DNA of 64,000 nt from Denticeps clupeoides (taxonomy: Eukaryota > Chordata > Actinopteri > Clupeiformes > Denticipitidae), in assembly GCF_900700375.1 (NCBI RefSeq), contig NC_041711.1, positions 22,518,061 through 22,582,060 on the forward strand, written 5' to 3'. The stretch's first letter is position 1. Every line of letters begins with the position of its first letter. Shown one piece after another: positions 1-13,785 of the stretch. Under the pieces are notes generated by a model that was given only the letters and a program-made list of their open reading frames with translations, did not search any database and was not told the DNA's origin. Position numbers and translations under genes: made by a program.

Positions 1-574
1 TACATGATCATGCATGACTCCTGATGAGGAGGCAGAAATGAATTAGTTCCTGTCTTGTAATTTACCAAGTAATTAGGATTGGAGTCACCAGGTTGCTGAG
101 GCAGTACTGTGGGAGTACAGTGGGGGCCATTATCAAAAAACTTGGTTTACTTATTTACTTATATTTAGAACAATAAATGATTCATAGCACAATGCCACTG
201 AACACTATGGAATGTAGCCCAGTAGTCCAATGTAAAAAAAAAATGCAGTTTCATTATCAAAGTAGGTTGAGCTTTCTGGCACTATAATAACAGTTCATGT
301 ATCCTCCATTTTAACTCTGTGAAGAGTTATCTTAAAGTTGTAACCGGTTGGAAAGTCAAGTTTAACTAGCAGGGCAAGAACACATCCTGAGATTTTGGTT
401 GAGTTTATCTTAAGGGGAAGTGTAAGGCAATTTGTGCGCCATGTGTATTTTCAATGTAGGGTGGGTGGTATAAGGTGGATAAGTACATGTGCGCCAAAGC
501 TCCTTATAGGTGAATAAATATGTACAAACGGCTTCTGTGACTGACTGTGTTACCTGAGGGGATGAAACACTTAC

Positions 575-3500
575 AGCGAGCAGGTTCATGATGGTATGTC
601 CTGTCTCCCTGAACACTGACTGGCGAAAGCGCACACTCATGAGTGTGCAGGGATACACTGCATAGGGACAAATATGAAACAAGTTTTACTCTGTTCGGTC
701 TCAGGTGTCAGTCTCTACACCTGCATTCCGGTTCTGCTTTATATCTGAATAAATATGCTCAAAGAAAGAAAGGGAACACAAAAACCTTGAGAGAATGACA
801 CTTCAGTCCAAGCACACATAATATAAATCACATCATTCAACGTTCATGTAATCGCATGATCTGACACTGTAATTGCAGTTTGACTTGTTGCTTGGACAGT
901 TTGATTTCACAGAAGTGTGACTTGGAGTCACATTGTGTTGTTTAAGTGTTCCCTTCATTTTTTTGAGCAGTGTAGATATATTTTTAATTCCAGCATTAAA
1001 TATTTCATAGATGAAAAAGAGGTGACAACCACATTAAAGAGAAGAGATGTCTGTACATACAGGCAAGCAGAGTCCAAGTTAGATTACAACTTGTCTACCG
1101 TTACTGGCTCACCGTCGAATTCTGCTCCCAGCCGAAGCAGCAGTCGCAAGGGAAACACTTTGGCCCATGGGACCTCCAGTTTCTGCAGGAGGACTCCGCA
1201 CAGGTAGGGCGCACTGGGAAGGGCCAGGTCCTCCAGAGGCTGGAAAGAAGGAGAGAAAAACAGGAAGCCACCATGGTCCTTTGTGCCTAGGAACATGTCT
1301 GTGAATGTCACATTCCCCAAGTCCTTAATGAACTTTCCTGAAAACACACACACAATGCACAATTATATTAGTACTAAATGCAAAAACACAGGGATAATAC
1401 AGTAGATTTTGAATAAGTCCACAATGGCTTAAATGTTAAATTTTATCTTATCCAATTACTAATGAACAAATTAGAAATGTATACGGTTGCCAACTTTCTC
1501 AACCCCAAATGAGTGACACTTTCTTGCAGGTGCGTGCAAAGAGAAGCTTCAGCCATAATAATAGATCTATATTAAGTAATCCTGCAGGATGTCGCTCGTC
1601 TGCCGTGGGTTTGACACCCCTGAAACAGTCTGTAACTCAGAGCAATGTTTGCATGAGTTTTGCCATGCTTACAGTAGTCTATTATTGGCTGATCAAGCTG
1701 TGATTGGAATGTGGGACTGGAGCTGCCCCGGAAGGGACAAAACAAAAGCCACCCATATTTCGGGATGTCCTGAACAATTCGGGATGGTTGGCAACCCTAC
1801 ATATGATGCTTATGTTAGATAGAATAAAACAAAGGATCCTGATCGGTTACTATAACTGGAATGACAGTAGTAAGCTAAAATGTGATTGGCTGTCTCCACC
1901 CTCACCTCTCTGAGCGTCTTGGTAGATGCTGCTGTAGAGAGAAAACATATCCCTGGGCAGAGAGTTTTCCTCTGGGATGTGCTCAATCACAAACAGCAGC
2001 TCTGGTTGGCCCAGTGCTTGCAGCCCATTAGAGCTGATACACCAGCACTTCCTCTCACAGTCTGACAAACACACAACCAACATGGCTTATTAAGGGTAGA
2101 CATATAAATAATAATAATTGATAAAAAAAAAAATTCTAGAACATTTAGTAACCGAAGCAAACATTCTAAGTGTCACCTAAAACCATTGAATCATCAGTCA
2201 CATAAAATATAAAATATATAAAATCATCTTTGATGATTTGCACTGTGATGCAAATTATTATTAAAGGTCCCTGACATGATTTAAAAAAAAAGTCTTAGTG
2301 GTCCCCTAATACTACTGTGTATCTGAAGTCTCTTTACAAAATTCAGCCTTGGTGCAATTACTTTTAGCCAGTTCCACAATGAGATTTCCCCAGGACGTGG
2401 CATTTCTGTGTCTGTAGCTGTAAATTGTAATGAGGCATAGACATTATTTTTGCCGCAGACATGACGTCGTGTAAACTTTCCCCATACGACAACATAAGGG
2501 GACAAATTCCAGATCTGAGCTGCTACAATCTATTCATGTCTGGGGTTCCCTTCAAACAATTGCCTGGTTTTTGTTTTGTCTATAGAGAGCAGGAATGGAA
2601 AAAATGTTTTGAGGTCAAACAAGAAAGTAATCGAAATGAGTTCCTCACATGTGACCAGTTTGATGTTAATCAGCAAGTTAGCATTAAGAACAAAGGTCAA
2701 AGGTCGTGGACCCCCTTCTTCTAAGAGCAGCAGAATTTGGCATGTGGCAGGACGCTCTTCTACCAACAAATCTGCATTGAGAACAAAAGAGAGCTGTTGT
2801 AAAAAGATACAGGAAACAAATTTGTTTTAATACAAAAAAAAAAAATGAACACATGCTGCTGTTTTCAGGTTCACATAACTCCGAAAGAGATTAATGTTCA
2901 TGATTGGCTGACCAAAATCATACAAAGCGTGGGGCACCATGCAGTATAGCAGACAATGCAAACCGCAGTGTCTCTCACCTCCATCATTTTCATCTCCAGT
3001 CAGAATCAACAGGGGAGGGAGACCTTCATCATCCTCAGGCAGAAGGCAGGCATCGAGAGGCACATTGCCATTCAGCCCACAGAGCAGTGCCAGGTCCCAG
3101 GGCCCACTGACAGCTGGCCGGCTCATGGCGGACACCCCCTCGCCATCCTTCTCAGAAAGCATCTCCTTACTGCCAGGCTGAGATGCAGGGGATGAAGGAG
3201 GAAAAAAAGAAAAAATAACATTCTGCACTTCAATGTCAAATTTGAAAATTTAAGGTAAAACATGCCCCAGGTTTCTAACTCTACCAGTTGAAGAATGAAA
3301 TACAAATTGGCACCATGGTTGGCCAGTGGGCTAAACAAAATGTGTGCAAATGACATACTCTGTTTAATGGCTTATTCTTCTAAACCTTTTAAAATAGCTG
3401 AAATTATCAATGACAAGTCGATCAAATAAAAATGAACATAGAGAGCCATGTGCATTTGTTTCCAGGAAAAATCTGATAAAATATTATTGAAACCTTTATT

Positions 3501-6500
3501 GGATATTTATATAAACTGTGCAATATACAATGAATTTCCCTTTTATGAAAACAGTAAAGTGTATTGTACAGTATATCACATTTGGTAAATGCTGGTACTT
3601 TGGCCAAAACGTACTTGTCGCCAGAAGTTGGCTGTGTGTTTAGTGGTTTTGAAGCTGTACAAGCTGTACACTGACTACTTTATACTGTATCAAAGTGTAC
3701 TGGCTTCCCTCACTGCGACACCCATGTTTTTTTCGTGCTGGTTTTTCCATGGTACTGTTAGTGAGAGATCAAGCGTGCCACCTCTTCCACACACTTAGAC
3801 CGAGGCATCAGAACTGGCTTTCATCCTCTCATATTTATATAGATATTTGTCAGCTTTGCGGTGCATTGTTACATCCTTACTCAAAAAAAAAAAAAAAAAA
3901 AGTTAAATATGGAATAAAAGTACAACGTGATCAGATTTTTGAGCAATGGCGTAAATACTGCAACACGATGCCTGTATAATACTGAAAGTGTACAGTCAAC
4001 TGCACACCAAATCCAGGTTACTGACAATGCTATTGAACTGGTACACGGTCACAGCAGTCCACCTACCGGTGGAGGATCTGGAGTGATTGGGCTGCTCTCT
4101 GAAGACTGCCTCCTAGACTTCACCGACAGTCTGGTGGTGTCGGCTACCTCTCCATTTGGCAAGATGCCATCTGCAAACCACACATGCTTCTGCTCCCTCG
4201 GGAACCCTGAACAGACATTAGGAATGTGTGAAATATGCTGCGTTCAGCACACTAATCAGTATACATTACAGGTGAGTCCAGACTTGAGTCAGTTTCCCAT
4301 TCATGGATTAAGCCTAGTCCTGGACTAAAAGAGAGTTGCTAAAATGCTTTTAGTCTAGAACTAGGCTTATTCCATGAAAGGGAAACTAACCCTAAAGGCA
4401 TAAAATTTGAATGTGAAGGCTGCATGACTGCCCATTCAGAACTAGTGTTTTCATTGAGGTTGAGTTACTCATTTGTTTAAGATTGTACTGATCTGAAATT
4501 AATGAACAACTCTGTCATATTTGGTGGTAATGTTGCAAGAAAAGATCAGTTAGAATGCCATGTACTGACCAGTTACACCTTCCCTACTCTATGGAGGACG
4601 GGAATACTCGAGCAAATGCATTTTTATTGAACTATTACCTAGCTCCCGAATAACACAATGAATCATGAAGCAATTTTAGGTTCCTGCCTTCACGTTATGG
4701 ACAGCGTGACATAAAACTCAAACCATATGAGGAGTGGGCAAGGCAGCACAATATGAAAAACTCAAGAGTTTCATTCAGGAAGCACGCCTCTGTGACAGCA
4801 GCCGCTTTCAGCACCTCGTATCAATAAACAGCATCAGAAGGAAAACCAGAATATCCAGATGAAAATACTGACTCTGCAAAAGCATTTTTACTCAAACTCC
4901 AACTCTCTGTTCACAGTCTTTGGAACTGTGTATTAAATGTGGTGTATTTACCGGGGTGCTTGAGGACGGACACAGGCACCATGACAGTGGGTGGCGGGGA
5001 GTTAAGTGTGCCTGCAGCGCGTGCCTGCTGCATGGGTGGAATGGTGGAGCAGTACTCAGATGGAACGTTGGGGTTAGGGCTAGGACCTGTCGGGCTCATC
5101 ATCCTCTCAAAGGCCTGGGCTGAAAAATCAAGAACCAAGACCGCAGAAGCATTCAAAGGGAGAAAACAAGGAGTTGTGAGAGAAACGCATATAAAAACAC
5201 CCAGAAAGGCCAGTTGCAACATTAAAAACACTGAAAGAAACACTGATGAGTATCTCATCACAGCAGCAGTAATCAAGATTATGTTGGAGACAGAAAAAAA
5301 CAAATAAGAATATAAAGAATATCTGAGAATTTCTGATATGACCAGAAAACTGGGTCAGAGCCTCTCCGAAACAGCAGGTGGCTGGAACCTACCAAAAGTG
5401 GTCCAAGAAAAGACAACCAGTGAACCAGCAAATGGGTCATGGATGCTCAAGGCCTGTTCAGGTCAGATGGAGAGCTACAGTAACACAAACCACTGAAAGG
5501 CTTAATGCTGATTAAAAAAAGAAGAAGCCAGAATACACAGAGAAGCATAGCTTGCTCTTTATGTGGCCGTGTAGCCTGGTCAAGGTGCTCACGGTGACCA
5601 CTATCCACCTCCAAATGTGCCACGTGAGTAGTAGAACCTGAACTACGGGCAATAATCTGACTTTTTTCTGACTTCTGGCTGCGGGCGGCACTACTGAGCA
5701 ACGTTCTGCTGCAAAACGCGGGGTCCTGCATTCACATGGATGTACACCTACCCAAACAACATGGCACTGCTTCAGAGCGATAATGCACTCGGGCACACAG
5801 GAAAAGGTATGAAAAACACGAGGAAGGATATCAGGAAGACTGCAAGATGTTGACACCACAATCTGATCAAGCATCTGCAAGATGCACTAGAAAAACAAGT
5901 CAGACCCATGGAGTCCATGTCTCCAGCAATCAGTATGATTGTGGGAGATTTCATGTTTTGGCTGACTGTTGTAGAAATGAATAAATCATATTGATGCAGT
6001 ATCAACACATTTGCCGTCGCTTTAGTGTTTGTTTTTTTAGCCGAGATTCAGTCCATGCCACGGGACAGCCCAATAACAGCCTTCGTAAGTCCTGTCTACA
6101 GGTAAACTGAATAGCAGAAAGGCACTGAAGTGGCCCTGCAGCAAAGTTGCAGTGCTGCAAACGGCAAAATTGAATCCAGCAAATAAAAATCTGCCACTGC
6201 CTGCCAAACGCAGCAGGGCTAGCAGAGCAGTAAGGTGCTGAGTCAGCCTTGGATTTCATTAAATTGATTAGGAACCATCAAACTGATTACACTGACGTCA
6301 GCTCGCCATATCTGCTCGATGCAGCATATCACATTCCACACACTTGCATCTTGCACACTGTCTAATAAGTGAAACTGAACTTAGAAAAAAATTAAAAATA
6401 CAAAATTCAAATGCCACCTCTGCTCCCTCGCAAGCATTAAACGCTATCCATGAACCGGACCATTTCCTTTTTAAAAACGCTCCTCGAGCAATCAGACGAA

Positions 6501-6918
6501 CGAAACGCTGAGCTTACCGCCAAGTCTGTCCCCTCCCCAGGCCTCAGAAAACGTCCGCCCTCAAACATCAATCGGAGCAAAACACAGCATCCCTGCGCTG
6601 CCTGTGCCTCTGACAAAGCAGCCCATGCTGAAGGGTGGAGCCTGTCCTGACGGAGCCCACGATGGACAAGGAATGGCCCACTTTCAGAAGCACACTGGGT
6701 TCCGTCTGCTCCGGAATCAAGCATGGATGACGAGAGCCTTGTGCCTTATGGCCTTGGTCGGATTGTCTCGCTCTCTCACACGCACACGTACACACACAAT
6801 GATGAATGAGCCAGCACAGTGACAGATGTGAGTCAGCACACACCCCTTTCTGCAGGATAAGAGAGACCGGGTGAGTGCGTGTCTGAGGCGGTTCCTCATC
6901 ACGTGCACTGATGAGGTC

Positions 6919-6959
<41 letters not shown>

Positions 6960-7321
6960 CAAGGACACCCTCTCTGTCCTGTGGCCCCACCCACAGAGAA
7001 TCTCTCTCGCTCAAAATACACACACTGTTTCTTGCCGCTCGCTCTCTCCGACACACACCCACACAAAAACACTTTCCCTGTAACGCGCCTATCCAGCATC
7101 AGTTCCCCAGTAAGGGGTAACACAGAGCTCGAAGCTCGCTCTCACAGTGCCTCAGCACACAGCCGCGACCAACAGACAAACAGACGTACCTCTCTGTAGA
7201 GAGTCATGGCACAGAACACAGACTCTGGCCTCTTTCTCCAAGTACTTCAGTCTGCTTTTTCTGCTGCAACAGACAGCACAGTAAACCTGGGAAAATAAAT
7301 AACAAGACAAGATTCACATTA

Positions 7322-7353
<32 letters not shown>

Positions 7354-10300
7354 CGGTCTTGACGCAGACACCACTGTAATTAGACCTTAAGCTTGAAACT
7401 GACACTCTGGGACTCAGTTAGATTTACAGGGACTAAAAATACTTTTGACCGACTCAGTCCCCTTCTGCTGAATCAACTCTCAATTCAGCAGCAGTAAAAC
7501 AGAACCGTGAAAAGAAAGACACACACGAGAAGTGAAGCACAGCACACTGTGCACACAGCGAAATGTGTCCTCTGCATTTTAACCCACCACCCTTAGTGAG
7601 CCAGCAGTGTGTGGGGATGGTAAATTTGGCGGCTCGGGATTCAAAGCGGCAACCTTTCGATTACGGGTCAGCTTCCTTAACCGCTAGGTCACCACTGCCA
7701 TCGGTCATGAGTAACAAGATATACAGTTATCTACACGGTGCTAGAATAACAATTACAAACCAAAAAAAAAAAGAACAACACAACCAAGACCTTAAACTTG
7801 ACTGCCCTGCCCTGGAAAACGCAGCAAGATGTGGAAAGAAGAAGTGATACAGCCCGTGCAACAGTGAAACTCAGAGATCCTCTAAATGAGTGTTATTTTT
7901 TTTCCTTTCCAAGAGAAATAGGTTTCCAAATATAAACTTAAACCGAACATTTTTTTTTAACTGGTCAAAACTCATAAAATTTCTAAATCTTTTGTAACCT
8001 ACTGCAGTTACAAAGTAGGCCTATTGTGTATTTCAGCGGTATTATTTTCTGCGACAATGTTGTTTTTTTCCGCTCACATTTGGCAAGTGGCAGCAGCTAA
8101 TTTTGGACCCTGCTACTTCCCATTAATTAACCGCTGATGCAGAGAATAATGAGCGGCGCTGTAGTTACCAACTTGGAGAAATGGCCTGATACAATGGCTT
8201 GAGTTTAAAGGTTTACATTGACACCAGAGAATCTATATCTTCACATTCCAGCAATGTTTTACATTCGACTTCTCATCTTTAAATGAATCTATATATAGGG
8301 AATTTACACCGTTTTACTGCACAGAGGTGGCCACAGCACAGCATGTTGAACTGACCTTGCCACACGCCCGGCAGTGGTGCCTCCTCCTCGTGAAGGTGAA
8401 TTTCTGCCCACAGTTCATGCAGACAGGAGCCTCAGAATCTGGGACCCAGGACGGCTGGACGGACCCCAGCGTATCAGCAGTCTCCAAACTCGGTGGGATC
8501 TCCAGAGCAGATGCATTCGATCCTAAAGGAGTTCCTGGAATAGATGGAGGCTCAGAGAACTCATCATAACCTTCGTCACTGGAGCAGACCGAACGGTCAC
8601 ATGGGGTCACCGGGATGACCTCATCAGAGTCTGGACCATTTTCGTCAGCACTTCCACAATTCAATTGGTCCTGGGAGGAACAAGCCCTCTTATGGATAGG
8701 TGATGTCCTTGAGGATTGGCTGGGCAAAACTTTAGGTCTGGCACCCCCATAATATGGGGGTGGCTCAATATCAATAGTCGACTTGAGTCCAGATGTATTC
8801 GTGATGTTCCCATGACCTGCTGGTTGTGTTTGCTCGGGGGAGGCGTCATTAGAGTCAGGAGAGGAGAGGTATGAGCTTTCAGGCTCATCAGCACATGTAA
8901 CGGACAGGTCTATTTCTGGAGAGACCAGAACGTCCACCGTACAATTATTCAGCTCCTCTCCCAACAAACTGTCAAAATCCTCGAAATCCCGCTTTAATTT
9001 GGAAAAAACATCCCTTTCAGATTTAGCTGAAGACGCCTCAACCTGGCCGAGTAAAAATGCATCTAGGTCTTCATCTGTTACCATCCCGGTCGGCTGACCA
9101 GTCTGGAAAAAGTCACCGGAGAAGTCCATCTCTGATGAATACCTAAAGCCATTGTCTGTGTCAGAGTTAACTTGAGAGCAGCCAATCCCCTCACTAGGAG
9201 ATAAACCTTCCTCAAATGTTCTACCTGCTGGAGGTGAGGTGGGGTGAACAGACGACTCCAGGTCTGAGTCAGAAGTCAGAGACAGCGGCTCAGAGTCTTC
9301 CTCAGGAGAGGCATCTGCACCCGCGCCGTGATCTCCAGTCACCAACTCACGCAAGCGCTGAGCGCCAGGAGAAGGCTGCTCTTCTGCTTCATTTAACTCT
9401 GAAGGAACAGCAACAGTCTTGTCCTCCTCTTCTCGTGCCGTGGCCTCAGCAGACTCCACAGCGGACACCAGAGAGCCACACATAGACACCGCCATAGAAA
9501 GGCAGGACACTGGGGATGTCTCCTCCACAGCGGGGCAGACAGCAGAGCTCGGAGTTTCTCCTTTGCTGTAATCCACAGTTTGGTCCTCAGGCAGGACCGA
9601 CTCGTCCTCTGTGGTGCTGTTCAGCTCGGTGCCCACGCCGCTAACGTCACCCTCCTCACTGTAGTGAGAAACTGAACTGGAAACCTGTTCATCTTCTTGA
9701 AGAGAACTATTCTCATCCTCCTTGTTTGCCCCATTTTGGTGTAGTTTGACTTTGGGTTCCTCCAATGACTCCTGGGAATTACCAGGAAGGTCCTGATGCT
9801 CACATATCCTTTCTGCTGCAGCAGGCAGAATAACATCCAGCAGACTAAGGGAAGTGGATGGTTCGTGTCCCTGAAACTCCCGTTCACACAGGTTTTCCAG
9901 ACTGCAACAGTGATCCAACACGTCACTGGACAATGACTCAGCAGGAGTGTTAAAATCCACCAGTAGTTCCTCCTCAAGCTCCTTCTCAGCCACCTCCAGC
10001 TGTCTGAAGGCATCGTGGCTGTTTGCACACAGAAGGATGGCAGATCCAGTGTCATTCACTAGATCACACACCGGTTTCAGAGTCCGATCTGGGCATGGTG
10101 GGGTCTGGCTTTTGATGGCCCTGGCATCAGCAGTGTCAACGGAGGACAGGAGGTCAACTCCAGTCAGAGGTATCCCTTTAGTCTCAGGCTCTCTTTGGCT
10201 TTCCCTGAACATGGATGCCGGGGACTGGCCATAGCAAAGTGAATTGAGGTCAGGGACTGGTGAGGATGAAGGAACAAAGCACTGAGGCCCTCCACAGTGA

Positions 10301-10655
10301 CTGGGGTAAAGATCCAAGGAAGCAGGAGATGTAGCAGCCTGGCAGTCAAGCTCCTCTAAAACACAATGGGACAAAGGGCAATTTAGTCTCTGGGGACTAA
10401 AACAGCACCGTGTGCTGTGCTGCTGTGTATCACAATGACAATCACTTCACTTTAAATGTGCATCTTCCATAAACAACAATAAAAAATATCCACAGAGAAG
10501 CAGTATTCATATTACAATAAATATAACAAAAATCAGTATATTTGTGGTTACTCAGACAAAAATAAGTAACTGAATAAACTCTGACCTGTATTCAGTTCAA
10601 AATCATCCAGCAGCTTATCCAAGTCACACACTGCTGCCTTGAAAAAACTGTCCAT
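575..10655 (-). CDS. zfyve16: endofin (zinc finger FYVE domain-containing 16), 3' part off left edge
   Basis: Early-endosomal scaffold that binds PI3P through its FYVE finger and links to SMAD/BMP signalling. Coding exons on the minus strand: 10586-10655, 8356-10355, 7190-7286, 4952-5119, 4067-4206, 2979-3177, 2649-2771, 1906-2061, 1113-1337 and 575-657. Phases close through 1,087 codons. The N-terminus [20 protein letters not shown] matches endofin rather than SARA/ZFYVE9. The FYVE finger (about residues 659-717) is split by an intron right after ACGK and keeps the [10 protein letters not shown] basic motif and the cysteine pairs. Further on are the [14 protein letters not shown] and [10 protein letters not shown] blocks and the conserved C-terminal domain ([27 protein letters not shown]). 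Human endofin is about 1,540 residues, so roughly 400 more should lie beyond position 1. The large second exon encodes an acidic, Ser-rich and probably disordered region. Family assignment is very secure. Confidence 0.95.
4292..4388. repeat. 97-bp palindromic element (MITE-like)
   Basis: Near-perfect inverted repeat: the left arm starts AGTTTCCCATTCATGGATTA and the right arm, reverse-complemented, starts AGTTTCCCTTTCATGGAATA. Both arms continue into AAGCCTAGTCCTGGACTAAA-type sequence around a short loop. It lies in a zfyve16 intron, 86 bp from exon 4067-4206. A diverged second copy is at 52,346-52,440. Confidence 0.85.
6921..6957 (+). repeat. (CA)n microsatellite
   Basis: Perfect AC/CA run in the zfyve16 intron between exons 4952-5119 and 7190-7286. 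Confidence 0.95.
7327..7353 (+). repeat. (CA)n microsatellite
   Basis: AC/CA run 40 bp upstream (in gene sense) of zfyve16 exon 7190-7286. Confidence 0.95.
7531..7699 (-). repeat. SINE-A copy
   Basis: Reverse-strand copy in a zfyve16 intron: AGTGAAGCACAGCACACTGT, then TGCATTTTAACCCACCACCC, GGCTCGGGATTCAAAGCGGC and TTAACCGCTAGGTCACCACT. There is a deletion in the core. Confidence 0.8.
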
Positions 10656-11049
10656 CCTGGGGGCATCTGAGGCTCCACTTACCCCATATGACCCTATGAA
10701 AAATTCACAAAGAGCAAAACAGTCATCTTGCATCTAATAACCGGGAATTATACAAAACTTCACATCTGCCATGTTACAAACTAAATTTGACCATTTGCAG
10801 CACAGTCACCCTATATTATTACTCGTCCATATTCAGTTCATCACACTGACATTGATGCCTCTATCAGACACCCAATGTTATGCGCTTAAAGGCATCTCAG
10901 CAGCAGAACTCCTGCTTTTGTGGAATATCTGACTGGTCGCCATTATTATGGGCACTAGTGCTGCACTGCGAAGGGAGCTCGGGTTCAGACTCTGATCTGA
11001 AGTGACTCTTTAAACACAAAAACACACACACACGCCTTTGGCCTAATGG

Positions 11050-11174
11050 TCAGCTAGCTAACAACATTTTAACCAGCGATCTTCCTGAGCAACGCCGCGT
11101 ACACGCCGACTTTTATCCGGGAAACAGTTCAACCGGATTCTCGTTCAGAAAATGGATTTAAAAAAAAGAAACGT

Positions 11175-11209
<35 letters not shown>

Positions 11210-11800
11210 ACGGCTTTACTTATAACACAGCAGCGATTTGAAACATTGGTTTAGGGTTTCATGTCGAAGTTAAAACTGGACCTGGTCCTAATTCGGAAGT
11301 AAGACAGCAAAATAACATTTCAACACGAACAGTTTACATTCTTAGAAAGAGCAGCCGAACTACTGATAAACTCTAAAATTCACAGCATGCCTCCACTCCC
11401 TTAGTCTGATACAAAGGTGGAATGGTCAGGAAATTAAAACCACGAATTTATTAAACGGGGCGCCTTTAATTAGGCAATTGGCACAGCTCATAATGATCCC
11501 TTTTGAATAATTATATTGTTTTTTTAGCCAACGTCGCTAAGCAGACGGCCACAGTGCCTCGACCCGGGTACAAGCCGCTAACTATGCGGAGGACCGGCAA
11601 CTACCGGGAAAAAGCTCATAGCTCGACCGCCGCCCGATGCTCCTAATCCGCCTTCAGATTAGTCGGCGAGGGTCGCTGCTGGGAAATCAGCCTGTGCTTC
11701 AGGTTGTAGGTGCGGACTCGGCTACAGAGCACTTCCGTCTTCGCCAGTTTGTGTGTGTTGCCAGATCTCGCTACTGAAACGGGCCATCTGCGCTTGACTT
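11050..11800 (-). promoter_or_regulatory. zfyve16: probable zfyve16 promoter and 5' non-coding exon region
   Basis: The stretch upstream of the zfyve16 start codon becomes CpG-rich around 11,540-11,720 (many CG dinucleotides, GC boxes of the CCGCCGCCCG type). It contains a CA microsatellite at 11,175-11,204. No open frame is convincing. The transcription start and the non-coding first exon cannot be fixed from sequence alone. Placement is inferred from gene orientation and base composition. Confidence 0.4.
11175..11204 (+). repeat. (CA)n microsatellite
   Basis: CA run in the zfyve16 upstream region. Confidence 0.95.
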
Positions 11801-12689
11801 TGTGGAAGGAAACAAACGACGTTTAGTAAATGGTTTCGCCAATCTGTTAATTTCTTTACATGGTAGGATTAAAGATGCTGTCTGGTACTGCTATAAATAC
11901 GTGTTGACACGTCAAAACAGTTGAGCAGAGGTTAAGGAGACTTTAGAGAACCACTCTGTTTGCTAGCTAGCTAGAAACGAAAGATACGATTCTTTTATTT
12001 TTATTATTTTAAAAGACATTATGAACAATGTCAACAAAATCCGAACTGCATGTCGCTTATAAAGACACTGACTTGGCAACATAATTGTTTCTGACGATTC
12101 TTCTCCAAATTAGTTTACTGCGCTATCAACTACTGATCAGGTAGCGCCGCCTAGGTACCTGGAGTGTGCAGACAAAAACTGGAATAAAATCCCTTCGTAA
12201 AATCCACTTACATTAACTCAGCGGTCCGAATGGTGCATTTATGGTGGTATACATGCTTATATGTCGCAAAAAGACAGACATGTATTAAAAATATATTTTT
12301 AACTTGGTTCACATTTGATTGCCTCTGATTGCCCGGATGTCTGATGTTCTTTTATCATACATTCTTAATTTACTTATGGATTAATTATGGATGTGTGGGA
12401 TAAAAAATAAAAACATAATTTATACAGGATAAATTAGTTGACTTCATATAAGAAAACCCATTCACACAAACTAGAATATATATGTATTTTTATGTGCATT
12501 TTTCATAGTGTTTTCTTCAAGTTTATTTGATAAAAAGTGTAAATGTCATCAACAAAAAAACCAACATGCTTTAGTTAGTAGTTAATAGGTAGTTAATGAC
12601 TGTCAATATCCATTGACAGTAAACATTTAGTAGTTTGTCTAATTCCCGCATTATCTCATACAATATATTTTAACATTATTCTAGTATTC

Positions 12690-13460
12690 TGTAGCTACTG
12701 GCTACGCAGGCTACGCAGCTCCTCGTCCAGGCAATGGTCATCTCCAAACTCGACTACTGTAACTCTCTCCTGGCTGGAGCCTCTGCAGTCACCATAATAC
12801 CACTCCAGATGATCCAAAATATGGCAGCCCGTCTCATTTTCAATCAGCCAAAATACACCCATGTTACACCTCTTCTTACCTCCCTCCACTGGCTCCTGGT
12901 AGCTGCTCGCATTGAGTTCAAATCCTTGATGCTGCCTACAGGGCTGTAAATGGAACTGCGCCCTCCTACATCAACACAATACTACCTAGCTACACTCCTG
13001 CATGCCACCTCAGATCTGCAAACGAAAGGAGACTAAAAATTCCTTCTTCACGGGGTCTCCGATTCCAATCATCTCTGTTCTCCGTTGTTGTCCCTGGCTG
13101 GTGGAACAACCTGCCCTCCTCCACACGACTAGCCGAGACAATCACCACTTTTAAGAAGCAGGTGAAAACCCTCTTGTTCAAAAAGTGTTACAGACAAATC
13201 TAACACTTACACAAGCACATGCGTACACATTGCACAAACAATACAAAATGTATAAATACATTATAATTTTTCTTAGTCTAGCACCCAACAATCTCCGAGC
13301 ACGCTCTTCAATGACAAGTCTAAGCCTTATCAGGGCTCTTAGTTTGTAAACTCGATATTCTATAGAAATCGAACGAGAATTGCTGGTGTCTTCCCATTGT
13401 AAGTCGCTTTGGATAAAAGCGTCTGCCAAATAAAGTAAAGTAAAGTAAAGTAAAGTAATG
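12690..13460 (+). mobile_element. L2-type LINE, 5'-truncated 3' end
   Basis: A 3'-terminal fragment of a non-LTR retrotransposon. It encodes the end of the reverse transcriptase domain (SKLDYCNSLLAGA, LHWLLVAARIEFKSL) followed by the typical C-terminal tail (PSSRGLRF, WWNNLPSS, KTLLFKK). The 3' UTR ends in GTAAGTCGCTTTGGATAAAA and then an AAAGT-type pentamer repeat (about 13,430-13,458), the normal L2/CR1 terminus. It lacks the 5' half. Family assignment is from remembered fish L2 proteins. Confidence 0.8.
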
Positions 13461-13599
13461 TATTAAACTTTTTAAGGTATTTTATATACAAAAGGCTGGT
13501 CTTTCTGATCTCAGTCATATCTGTTAAAATAATATGCATAACTTCACATCTTTTCCTTCATGCGTTAAAAGGACATAACGCTTTAGTACAGCTTGTAGA

Positions 13600-13785
13600 A
13601 ACTGGTCGTTAGTTGAGAAGTTTCGAGACGACTTCGTCCATTGTCGCCCCGTCTGCAGGTGAGTTACGTGCACGTAAGTCAGTCACGTCCTCTGCGTCTG
13701 ACGTCACAGGCCGGGATGGGCCGGGTCACGTGGTGCCTGTTTTGGAAAATGGGAGGAAGGAAACAAAACTCCTCTTAAGGTAAGA
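13600..13785 (+). promoter_or_regulatory. marveld2: probable marveld2 promoter and non-coding exon 1
   Basis: A CpG-containing block that includes a palindromic CRE (TGACGTCA, 13,699-13,706) and an E-box (CACGTG, 13,727-13,732). It is followed by a good splice donor (CTTAAG then GTAAGA, about 13,775-13,785) that could close a 5' non-coding exon. The first coding exon of marveld2 is 2.5 kb downstream. The transcription start itself is not visible. Confidence 0.5.

Noticed and set aside
1240-1250. Acceptor-like TTCTTTCCAG inside zfyve16
   Set aside because: Reading through it keeps a perfect match to endofin (HGGFLFF then PLEDLALP), so it is coding sequence within exon 1113-1337.
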